From: Agaricus subrufescens
Lineage: Eukaryota > Basidiomycota > Agaricomycetes > Agaricales > Agaricaceae
Length of the DNA stretch: 64,000 bases
Assembly: GCA_029945375.1 (NCBI GenBank)
Contig: CM057062.1
Coordinates: 2,557,564-2,621,563, forward strand
Direction of reading: 5' to 3'
Shown: positions 48,458 through 57,570 of the stretch, piece by piece
Layout: every line of letters begins with the position of its first letter
Numbering within the stretch: the stretch's first letter is position 1
Made by a program: the position numbers and the translations under genes
Notes under the pieces: model-generated
Databases searched by the model: none
Seen by the model: only the letters and a program-made list of their open reading frames with translations
What the model was told of the DNA's origin: nothing

Positions 48458-49811
48458 TGATACGGCCCGCGCTGTCTTACACGTAGAAATGTACTAGCTA
48501 GTATTTACAAGGGTATAACACCCACTAGCTAAGGTGCAGGGTCAGAACCTAACCATCTCTCGACACCTCAATAGTATATCTCGTAGTCTAATAAATCCAC
48601 CTTGACTCTTATACGGGGAAACTGTACTGTGTAAGGCAAATATAGTCACTAGCTACCAGGAATGATCTGAGTAGAGGCATTAGATCTGGTGGTGACAACT
48701 AGTTAGGCCGAAATACAATGGTGACGCTCTAGCTACCTAGACAAAACGTCGATTTATGCTTAGCAAAACTACAGATCACTCCTCCAGAGATATACTATTC
48801 AAAGCAGTTGACCCACAGAAGACATTGGCTTGGACAGGGAACAGCTATCACGCAAACTAGTGAGCTGAAATCCCATCAGATTATCGTGGACCCACTAGCT
48901 AGCCAGACATATCACTGATTAGGATTCTCATCACATATCGATAACGAATCTGAACGGGTAGAACGTTCAGCCAAGCGGCCTTCGGCATTCTGAAACCTGA
49001 CAACGTACCCATGTGGATGCCAGGGGTAGCACAATGAAGACTAGCTACCATTGTTAATTGGAAGGGGTAAGGTGCTAAGTGACGTCAGGCAGCACCTGCT
49101 CCAACCATGATTATTGGTGCAGATAGGATCTATCCATACCCTCAGCCCAGTCCATATGATACCCTTAGTAATAGTAGAACTACTTTGTTAATATTTGTAT
49201 GCATAATGTGAATATAAAAACCCTCTAGCTAGCGTCAAGAAAGGCAAGCAATCTCCTGCCCACATCTAGCTTTGAGGATTGTGATTTGTAAAGTAGCGAT
49301 CTAATAAGTGAATAACAACTAGCTTGCAAGAGAGCTTCTAGAAAAACTCAGACTAGTTCAGCAGTTCACATCGTAGACATTACCTATTCAGAGAATTCAC
49401 TAATTTGCCAGTGATACGATAGTTTAAGAGACTAGCTAGGCTATCATTGCACGCTTATATCCAGCAGAGGTGTAAGTCGGTGCTAGCTTGAGTTGTAATT
49501 GCGGAGTCAGTGGATAACTGGCGAGTTAGATCATTGCAGCTCTTCATTAAACATCATTGGTGTGACTTAGCTTGGCTACAATGCAGTAGCTAGAGTTCAA
49601 AGTTCACATAGCCCTTCGGCCCGTTCGTAGCTAGAACAAGTTTTGAGGATTCTTTTATTGGGAATTCCTTCTTTATTAACCTTTTAACTTTGAAATAACC
49701 TTTTCTCTCAAATATCTCCCCACAAACTTGCATTTACGAGTACTAGTTAGTGAAGTGTGGTGTGTTTATTAAACTAGCTACATCCTTAACGTTTCATTTA
49801 CTACCTCTACA
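48458..49811 (+). mobile_element. large solo LTR 1 (1354 bp), CTAGCT-rich family
   Basis: The element begins TGATACGGC and ends TCTACA, flanked by a 4-bp ACGG direct repeat (48454-48457 and 49812-49815). Its first 33 bases align without gaps to the start of LTR 3 (24 of 33 identical by eye, including TTACACGT), so it is a distant relative of LTRs 2 and 3. It holds at least 14 copies of CTAGCT/AGCTAG scattered along its length, against less than one expected by chance. No coding frame is present. It lies between the promoter and exon 1 of copy J. Confidence 0.7.
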
Positions 49812-49843
49812 ACGGTATTGTTTTTCACTGCATTCATGTACAC

Positions 49844-49943
49844 ATGCGCAAGCTCTTCCACTTTGGCCGCTCACGGTCAAAAGCCCCAGCTCCAGAAGAC
49901 TCGAGGGACCCTGATCACGGCCCGTTGTCTCATGCTCCCTCTG
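49844..49943 (+). pseudogene. exon 1 fragment of NLR copy J
   Basis: The ATG and 33 codons match exon 1 of copies G-I (MRKLFHFGRSRSKAPAPEDS). The frame is then cut by the 5' LTR of the Gypsy element at 49944. The matching 3' end resumes at 54839. Confidence 0.8.
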
Positions 49944-50142
49944 TGTAGTGAACAGCTATCACCCATTTATTATTCTCTATTTACTTTCAGCCTCATAAAC
50001 AAATAGCCCTCTCCATATATAAGTAGGACTCGATTATTTGTGTAAGGTAGATACTCTTGAATCGATAGCATATCCCTGTCGACTTCTCCGCCTGAATATC
50101 TCTACTCTATCATGTAGCGTGACCACTCTAGCTCACGTTACA
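49944..50142 (+). repeat. 5' LTR of the Gypsy element
   Basis: It runs from TGTAGTGAAC to CTCACGTTACA, with imperfect inverted ends and an internal TATATAAG promoter-like box near 50017. The right boundary is inferred from the terminal CA and from where the leader to gag begins. Confidence 0.5.
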
Positions 50143-50318
50143 TATTTTTGACAGCACCTGCTATCTGCTTTACTCTTTAAACTCTCATAAAGAAAAACTC
50201 TTATCTATCAAAACTTGACGCTTGAAAAACCACAGTCTGGCCAACCAGGTAATTTCAGTCGTCTACCCAAAAACATTGAAACACTCTAGTATTTTTTCGA
50301 AAAACAATTTCCAAAGAA

Positions 50319-51224
50319 ATGTCAAGGCATAACTTGCATAGCTGTGCCAAAGCACAGCAGATCTCTTCAGTGGACAATAAAGGTGTGTCTACCCCTGTAA
50401 ATTTAACTGACAACAACTCTCTGTTGCAGCCACCCGGTTTACCAATACCAGCTCATTTGTTGCCCTCCTCAGCAGAGAAAAGTGAAATAAGATCCACTGT
50501 AACTAGTGAGGACCTCGTGCCTCAACCGGGAGCTAAGGTTGTTATTCCTGAGGAGAATGCAACCACTCCCTCAGATGCTGAAGGAAACACTTCCTTGGCA
50601 TTGATAAGACCAGATGACTTGGATGCGAGCATTGAGAATGAAGAAAAGTCCACTAGTAGCACCTTCCATAAAAAGTATAACAATATGGTAGATTCACTTA
50701 GCACCCTGTCCCTGTCTAATCAAGGGAACACTATATCCGGCAGCAATGAAAATTTTTTCATGGCACTTTACTTGATCAATCCAATCAAAGAAGAAAACTT
50801 ATCTCAGATCAATGATGATCAATGGAGGGATATCAGTTTAGCAGCTACCCATTTAACCGATGAGCAGAGACATGCAATTAATAACTGCAATGTGAAATTA
50901 GGCATAGGAAATGATGCCAAAGCCGGACCATCCAAAAGCAAAGGAGAGAACATAGACCCTTGGAACTGGGGTAATATACAGATACCTGAAGAGGATCTGA
51001 ATATTGAGGAACAACATCAAGCATTGGAGAAAGCCAAACAACTCCTAAACAGCAGGAATAATCCCAGAGCCACTTCCACTCCAAGACATGGCAGCACAAT
51101 GACCAAGGCAACTCTTGAACAAGGTAGAAATAGGTCATCCATTTCCACTGAATATATGAACCCAGTAAATACTGGTTATGCAGGAATTGCAAAATTCATA
51201 AGGAACAATTACAAAATGAACTGA
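50319..51224 (+). CDS. Gypsy gag N-terminal region (301 codons)
   Basis: This is an intact open frame of 301 codons, acidic and Ser/Asn-rich, with the motif DPWNWGNIQIPEEDLNIEEQ. It sits 176 bp after the LTR at the place expected for gag. The next reading frame (to about 51640) is broken by several stops. It is the longest undamaged part of the element, and its CpG content is higher than that of the rest. Confidence 0.65.
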   Translation: MSRHNLHSCAKAQQISSVDNKGVSTPVNLTDNNSLLQPPGLPIPAHLLPSSAEKSEIRSTVTSEDLVPQPGAKVVIPEENATTPSDAEGNTSLALIRPDDLDASIENEEKSTSSTFHKKYNNMVDSLSTLSLSNQGNTISGSNENFFMALYLINPIKEENLSQINDDQWRDISLAATHLTDEQRHAINNCNVKLGIGNDAKAGPSKSKGENIDPWNWGNIQIPEEDLNIEEQHQALEKAKQLLNSRNNPRATSTPRHGSTMTKATLEQGRNRSSISTEYMNPVNTGYAGIAKFIRNNYKMN

Positions 51225-51639
51225 GGTAATAATCAAAGGAATGATAAGGGTGTGAACATCAGAATCACTAGACCTATTGATCTAGCCAATCCAAAAAGCT
51301 ATCTGGATGTTGCTTTCAATGAAATGAGGCAACACTCAGAAGAAATAGAATCTGCCTGAAGAAAAAAGAAATCAGAAAAGTGAAACTCAAAGAAAAATCA
51401 TTGATCTAAACAAAGGTGTGGTCAATCCCGAAAAAACCATACTTGCAGAAAGAGTTCCCCTATCTCAGTAGCCAACACAGAACAGAGTAATCCTGACTCT
51501 GAACTGTCTGATAGCCCATCAGACTCATCTGACAATGATTCAAGTACTGAGTCAAGTGACATAGATGACAGCCTGTCTGGATCCACTTCTGAATGTGAAG
51601 TATCTATAGCCTCAAAATTCTTAACCAACAAAGCCTATG

Positions 51640-52400
51640 TTTTCTACCTGCTCAATGCCTCCCTACAACTCCCAAGATGGTACTGGCATGAGTTTGCTGA
51701 AGCCTTATTCAATCACTGCTTTCCAGCTGATTTTCAGACCCACCAAAGAAACAAGCTGAATAATTACAAACAGAAAGATCTGTCTGTGAAAGAGTATATC
51801 AGCCAACTCTACGAATTATTCATTATAGTAGGATTGGATGCCGAAAATGCCAATGATGAACATACCATGGCCAAAAAGTGTTGGCATGGTTTATGTCTCA
51901 AAATACAAGAACAGTTATGGTTGAGTAACATGAACCCTGATACCAGCTCTCTCGAGGAAATCCACATGGCTGCCAAAAGAATTGAAATGGCACAATTGGT
52001 AGTGGCCTCAAGGAACCAAAATCATTCAAACAATTACAACCCTGACAAAAGTCAAAAGACCAGAAAGGGTTCAAAACATAAGAAATTTAAAGAGAACAAA
52101 TCTCATCAAAGAAGCAATGATCAGGGGTCCAGATGACAAAACAATAACCAAGGGAGATTTAACTGCAAAACAAACAGAACTCTGAATATGAATGATGGAG
52201 ACAAAGATGTGTCTGTAAAAGCAAATCCCCAACATATTGCCATTGACCAAACAAAAATTGTGATTTTGAAAAGTAAAATTGGATCCCTCAAGAAGAATGG
52301 GAATGCAGGAAATGTAAAGGGAAATGTTGTAGATGTGGTAGTGGAGACCACATGACATGACAATGTCCTGATGCAAACTCTGTCTCCTCCTCTAACAAAG
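51640..52400 (+). pseudogene. Gypsy gag capsid-like region and zinc knuckle
   Basis: The capsid-like part reads LQLPRWYWHEFAEALFNHCF and YISQLYELFIIVG, typical of the retrotransposon gag family. A CX2CX4HX4C zinc knuckle follows near 52330-52370 (CCRCGSGDHMT, stop, QCP). A TGA interrupts the knuckle at the variable residue before QCP, and another stop lies at 52134. Confidence 0.65.
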
Positions 52401-52536
52401 GACCCCCAGGACTAAGGGCAAACAATGTAGAAGTGATGAACCATGTGGAAACAGAATGACTGCAAACCCTTGCTGAAACCACAGAATGTGTAAACAAACT
52501 AGAGCTTGCTGCACTAGGAAACAACGTCAGCAATGA

Positions 52537-53011
52537 GACAGCTGAAGTGGCACCTTGTGCTACTTACTTAGAACTAGCTGATACTGATTCTGACATGGAT
52601 GAAATGCCTGAGCTCCTCAGCATTTATGGTTCTAGCATTGAGGACTGTAACACTACAAAGTCAGCAGGAAGAATATTTTGTACAGGATTGGAATCAATGG
52701 ATGAGTACAGATCAAATGAGTCTACTCCCCCTGACCACACAGACCTTGACAACTTTCTCAAGAATTTGTTGCATTCACTAGCCAAAGTAGAACACAGGGA
52801 AGAAAAATGGGAGCCAAATGACAAATCTGTATTGGTTATGGATAGAGAATGCATCATTGTCCCGGAATCATCTTCAGTCTTTGAAATCCTGAGAAAAGAA
52901 ACTGAGACAACAGATTCTTGGGAGAAAGTCAATAACTGGATCAAGGAGCAGTTTCGAAATAACACACCAAAAGAGGACCCTGAAAATAACCTAAACCAGA
53001 AAATGTTTTGA
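52537..53011 (+). pseudogene. Gypsy linker/protease-region remnant
   Basis: The open frame 52547-53011 is acidic (DTDSDMDEMPELLS) and has no clear protease DTG/DSG active site. It lies where the gag-protease linker would be. From 53210 to 53600 a further frame without a recognisable domain continues toward the RT remnant. Confidence 0.4.
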
Positions 53012-53929
53012 TTCATGGACAATGGACTCCACTATAATAGAACATACCACCAAGGAAAACAAGTCCCGGAATTCCTACATTTTGATAGCAGAATAGTTGG
53101 CAACATTGCTCAAAATAAGTTGGAATGAACTCTATTTGATTTTTTCCCAAGATTATGGAACAAAACTCACATAGTTGAAAGACATGTTCAAAATTTATTC
53201 CTGATAAGTTTGTCAGCTTGGATACACAGAATCAAAATAAGACAAGATCACATACTCAACTGGAAGCCATCAGTTATTGCTAGACACATCTGGCATAAAA
53301 TCTTTCAAGCTGCAGGAAATCACAGTGTACCAAACAGTGTACTGCACATGATAGAAGAAATTGCAGTGAAATGCAATTATGGGGATAACTTCTTGTCGAA
53401 TGCCAGATTCACATTAAGCTTGAAACTTGGACTGCTCTGGGGTGGATTCAGGGATACCATTGGTGAGGAATTTGAATATTGCTATGAAGAAAGATTCAGT
53501 ATACTAGAAAGAGGGAAATTGGTCAAAATTGAGGACCTTACATCTGGACTGCACCAATCACTACCATACCCACTACTGAAACAGCCAAGTTTGACCTGAT
53601 ACAATGGTGGAAAAAGGGACAACAATGGGTATATTTGAAAGGATTGCTGAAACAACAATGGCCTGACTTATCTGAGTCTTGCGAGTATATGGAAAATGGG
53701 CATTCTTCAAACTATGAAAGTGATGAATATGACTTTGCATATAGTGACTATGAATATGACTATGATGATGATATCAACTACAGTGCTGAAAGCTGTGCTT
53801 TAGCAATAGAAGCATTTGGACAGCAAGTCAAAGTGGGAACATACCCAGCTCTACAACAAAACTCATCAAATGTCTGTGATGTAATGTGTCCAGTGCCCAA
53901 ACCACTAGTAATAGTAGTAAAGTTGAAGA

Positions 53930-54843
53930 TCCTCAGATATGTTGTAGCTAATGGTGGAATACAAATGGATGGTGACAAAGTTGATGCACTATGCAACTGG
54001 AAGACTCCAACCAACAGAGATCTACTGTGAGGGTTCCTAGGATCGGCAGGATACCTTGCAGATGACATAGACTGCATATGGATACCTATGGGTATATTAA
54101 GCGAGCTTACCAGAGACATGGTACCTTTCTGATGGGAATACACTCACCAATGAGCATTTGAGGAAATCAAAACAAAGGCAATGAGCTGCAAAGGGCACTT
54201 CAGGAGACCTCTGTGATATGGACCACTTGCTCCTCCAATCAATATGGTAACCAATGGTTGTGTGACAGGAATTGCAGGAGTAGTAAGTCAGGGGGAAGAC
54301 TGGAAACACACTGAGATTGCAGCATTCTACTCTGCTAAGTTGAACCCAGCCCAACAAAACTACCCAGTCCATGAAATTGAGATGCTTGCTGGGCTAGAGA
54401 CTATGATGAGACACAAAGATATCCTTCAGGGGGCTCACTTTTGGTGGTTTATGGACCACAAGGGTCTGATAAATCTATACTGACAGCGTGATCTCTCTCC
54501 TTGCCAAGCAAGGTGGATGGAGAAGTTATCTCAATTTGACTTCAGCATCAAATATGTGCCAGGGACAGAAAACATACTGTTGGATGCCCTATTGCAAGTC
54601 TATTCAAATGAAAAATTGGGAACATTTAGAGCAAAGAGTGAATACATGTATCATGACATAATAGATGAGGATGGACTGCATGCACCTGAGGTCACCCAAC
54701 CCATTCTAGTAGCCTTGGAAGCAAAAGCATCATTGCTGTCTTCAGGAAGAGGCCCACATATGTTGCTAACAGGGGAACTGCCTGGAGGGCACAAGTGCAA
54801 GCACTCACATAGAAGCAAACAATGTCAATGTTTGCCACTTTGA
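53930..54843 (+). pseudogene. Gypsy RT thumb and RNase H remnant
   Basis: Fragments match the RT connection (VDALCNWKTPTNRDLL, then FLGSAGYLADDIDCI) and RNase H (FYSAKLNPAQQNYPVHEIEM, WWFMDHKGLINLY, YVPGTENILLDAL). The first catalytic aspartate of RNase H appears changed to Asn (VTNGCVTG, G to A). In-frame TGA codons at several places fit the decay seen in this region. The catalytic RT palm is absent. Confidence 0.75.
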
Positions 54844-55425
54844 AAGCTTGCACCAAGCTATGCTAGTGAGTGCTTATAGTCTTTTATGATTGTGATGCTA
54901 AGATCACACATTAGGACAAACCTCACCATCACAAATTCATGCAACAAGGCCCCATCAAATAAGTACTGTTGAAAGAGTTGAAAATTTCAAATATTATATG
55001 TTACACCTATCTATGGTTCACCCATCCCATGACATCCCCAACCAATCTACCTGATATATGGAATCCATCTTGTGACATGAGTGAAACATTTGTACTTACT
55101 GCAGCCTATTCATGTCACATGGTACAGCATGAGCGAGCAGGTGAATGGGGAGAAGATGAGCCCATGAATTGGATAACTAACTTTGATGTGGATGCCAATC
55201 AGGATAGACGGTGTGATTTCTGTTGTCAGTGGTTAAAGCACCAATTAAAAAATTGGCGGACTAAAGTCCCAGATTACCCAGTTTTGGTTTTGTTCACCTC
55301 GGCTGGACAGTGTTTTGTAGAGTTCAAGTTTGTTGATGAGGAGGATGGCATTTCAGAGTGGACATATTTCATGGTGCATAAGTTTATGAAGAGGAAGTGT
55401 AAATGATTGGATAGTATTGTATGAT
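54839..55425 (+). pseudogene. 3' end of NLR copy J
   Basis: It begins within the end of the large exon (SLHQAM matching HLHQAVF), then the exon 6 equivalent from 54915 (with an early TAA) and the last exon ending in CDFCC and EFKFVDEEDGISEWTYF. The donor after exon 6 is changed from GTGAGT to ATGAGT (at 55078). A TGA at 55404-55406 cuts the final residues. It is the partner of the exon 1 fragment at 49844-49943; all of the NACHT region has been lost. Confidence 0.85.
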
Positions 55426-55534
55426 GTTGTTATATGATTTTGAGTCTGCTTTTGTGACTTTTAACAACAGGCAGTTGTGTACTGCTCGTTTTCCAGGTGT
55501 GAAGTTTGAAATTGTGAGATAGAAAGACTACTGG

Positions 55535-57040
55535 TGTTACAGCCCTAGCTGTTTTATGCATGAAAATATACATTTAATGCAGCTAGGTGTATGTATTAGG
55601 CTTGAGAATGAGTAATCAATCACTCCATTAGTAATAAGATCAGTTGAGGACATGTGTGAAGACAGGTCGAACTAGGCATCAGTCAAGATTGTATCTGCAA
55701 TTCCTAACAGGAAAACTGTACTGTTAGGGGAAATATAACTGCATTCAAGGACTCAAAATGGAAGTCTTGAGACTGAGCCTAGGGAGACTTTATTGGGAAT
55801 TGTCATTGAGACTGGCTATGGGATGGCTCAAGGACTTAGCAGAGCACGGTTCCTTTAGTGGACCTTATGCTAGACTGAATCTATAACTACTACCTGCCGG
55901 ATATGGAAAGGCTAGGAAGTCAGTGATTCACACATGTTGAGACTGAATGAACTGAAGTGAGGCTGTCGAGATTATCGGTTGAGACTCAGAATTGGATAGC
56001 AATGCTGATAATCTCAAAGCAACTGGAGGCAAGCCAGAAATTTGGTCTAATTGAGGACATCTTATCGATGGATTAATCAGTGGGGGATGAGTCTCAAGGG
56101 TTTCTAGACTAGGGTCTAGGGTTGGAAACTTGTTAGCCAATGAAGAGCACATCAGCAAAAGGTTTGGCTACTTGATGCTACTTGAAGGTACTTGAGGGCT
56201 ACATGGAAATTTTCAATTAGCTCTCAAGTAACTTCAAGTAGCATCAAGTAGCCAAACCTTTTGCTGATGCAAGGGATTAGGCAAGTGTGATGTTCGGTTG
56301 AGGAGACTGAATAGTCGAGACTGTTGATTGGTGGAGAAGGATGAGTCAAGGAGACTATACCCATTCAGTGCTGGATATGGACTTGGTTATTTGTTTCATA
56401 TTTGTTTATTTTGTCTCAGTTTTTTTTATATTGTGTATCATATATAGTCGCCAGTCGAGGATGAGGTTTGGAATCAAATCTTTGCCCAAGCACTGTGCAA
56501 GTGAAATCAAGTTTGGTTAAACTTTGCAGTGTTCAAAGCATTTCTTAAAGTTCTTTCTCAACTCAGAAGGACTTGTGTTCTGTTCAAGAGAGTATCTTCA
56601 CTTGTCTAATAGGATTGTGATAGCATTTGGTGCTAGCTTGACTTGTCTTGCAGTCTGTCTTAAAGCGCAAAGGCAGGTCAAGGCTCTCCAAGTTTGTTGA
56701 GGCATCACTAGGGCAGACTCGCTACCCCTCCTAGGTAGGTGTCTAACCCATCCTATTGAGGACAGTTGTCGCAAGTTTAGCCACTTGTCACAAAGGTTCT
56801 AATCGAAATGGCACAGGTCTGGAAGAGGTCTCTATTCAGTTGAGACTTGTTTCACATTTCTATTCTATGCCTATTTTCATTTAACACTTAATCAAGACTC
56901 TTACTTTCACTTTCTTTCTGATTTATTCTCCCCACAAACTGCACTTGAGACTCAGTGTATTTCAAAGGGTTGCATTTGCATTTGATTTTATATTTTTTTT
57001 ATATTTTATTTTCCACATTTATACCAATCTAGTCTCTTCA
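55535..57040 (+). mobile_element. large solo LTR 2 (1506 bp), GAGACT-rich family
   Basis: It begins TGTTACAGC and ends TCTTCA. The flanks are CTGG (55531-55534) and CCAG (57041-57044), which would both derive from a CCGG duplication by CpG transitions. The sequence aligns end to end with LTR 3 (62224-63611, opposite strand) apart from a nested foldback insertion. CpG sites kept in LTR 3 are mostly TpG or CpA here (for example ACACGTGA against ATGCATGA). At least 12 GAGACT/AGTCTC words are scattered through it. It lies in the 3' flank of copy J. Confidence 0.8.
56150..56269. mobile_element. foldback (MITE-like) insertion within LTR 2
   Basis: Two 49-bp arms (56150-56198 and 56221-56269) are inverted repeats with about two mismatches around a 22-bp loop. 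The arms begin CATCAGCAAAAGGTTTGGCT and contain repeated CTACTTGA words. LTR 3 has no such sequence at the matching point (between CCAATG and GGGATTAGG-type flanks), so it inserted after the LTR family spread. It has no coding capacity. Confidence 0.8.
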
Positions 57041-57570
57041 CCAGGGACTAAAAGGATCTGGTAGTTGCATACAAAATGTTTGTGATGGGAAGCATGCACT
57101 CAAACTTACCATGAACTAGGCATTTATGTTTAGATAACTGCATAATGACACACTGTCTCAGTTAGTTGATACTTGTCTAGATTCAACCAGCAGTATGGCA
57201 CTTTAGTTGACTGTTGTTGAGTGCTCTACTCAGATTACCAGGTGGTCATGTGCATATGGTTGGTGGCTGCACAGTGTGAAGCTTCTGTTTTTATAGCTCT
57301 ATGGATACCCCACCCAATCACTTTGTACCATACTGCCCCACTCTTCATTTATCTTAGATAGATCACTGGAAAACAAAGCTCTGTGTGCTTGGACAAAATC
57401 AAGATGTGAGGAAGAATATGGCAAGTGTGACATGGGCTCACATATTCATACTAAGCCACCAACCCAAATATATTGCAAGTGCTGGAACTGCCTCATGTTG
57501 ACTGTGTCTTTCTGGGAGGACAAACTCCCACAGCCCTTCCTCTCTTGCCCTCCACCATGTTCTCATACAC
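57041..57570 (+). promoter_or_regulatory. decayed promoter region of copy K
   Basis: The order of blocks before copies G-I is kept, but the palindrome is now CATGTG (GGTGGTCATGTGCATA near 57241-57256) and the TATA block reads AACCCAAATATATTGCAAG near 57460-57480. The changes are mostly C to T or G to A at CpG positions. Confidence 0.55.

Larger units (their letters stand above)
49944..54838 (+). mobile_element. degenerate Ty3/Gypsy LTR retrotransposon
   Basis: A short 5' LTR (49944-50142) is followed by gag, a CCHC zinc knuckle, the reverse-transcriptase thumb/connection and RNase H in the + direction. The RT palm with its YxDD motif is missing, there is no integrase, and no 3' LTR is found. 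The element ends abruptly at about 54838 against the tail of NLR copy J. Stops and frameshifts are frequent, and CpG is scarce over most of its length. It cannot be autonomous. Confidence 0.85.

Noticed and set aside
48458..57040. CRISPR-like array suggested by the many repeated CTAGCT and GAGACT words
   Set aside because: The words are only six to eight bases, irregularly spaced and confined to LTRs in a eukaryotic genome; there are no direct repeats with spacers.
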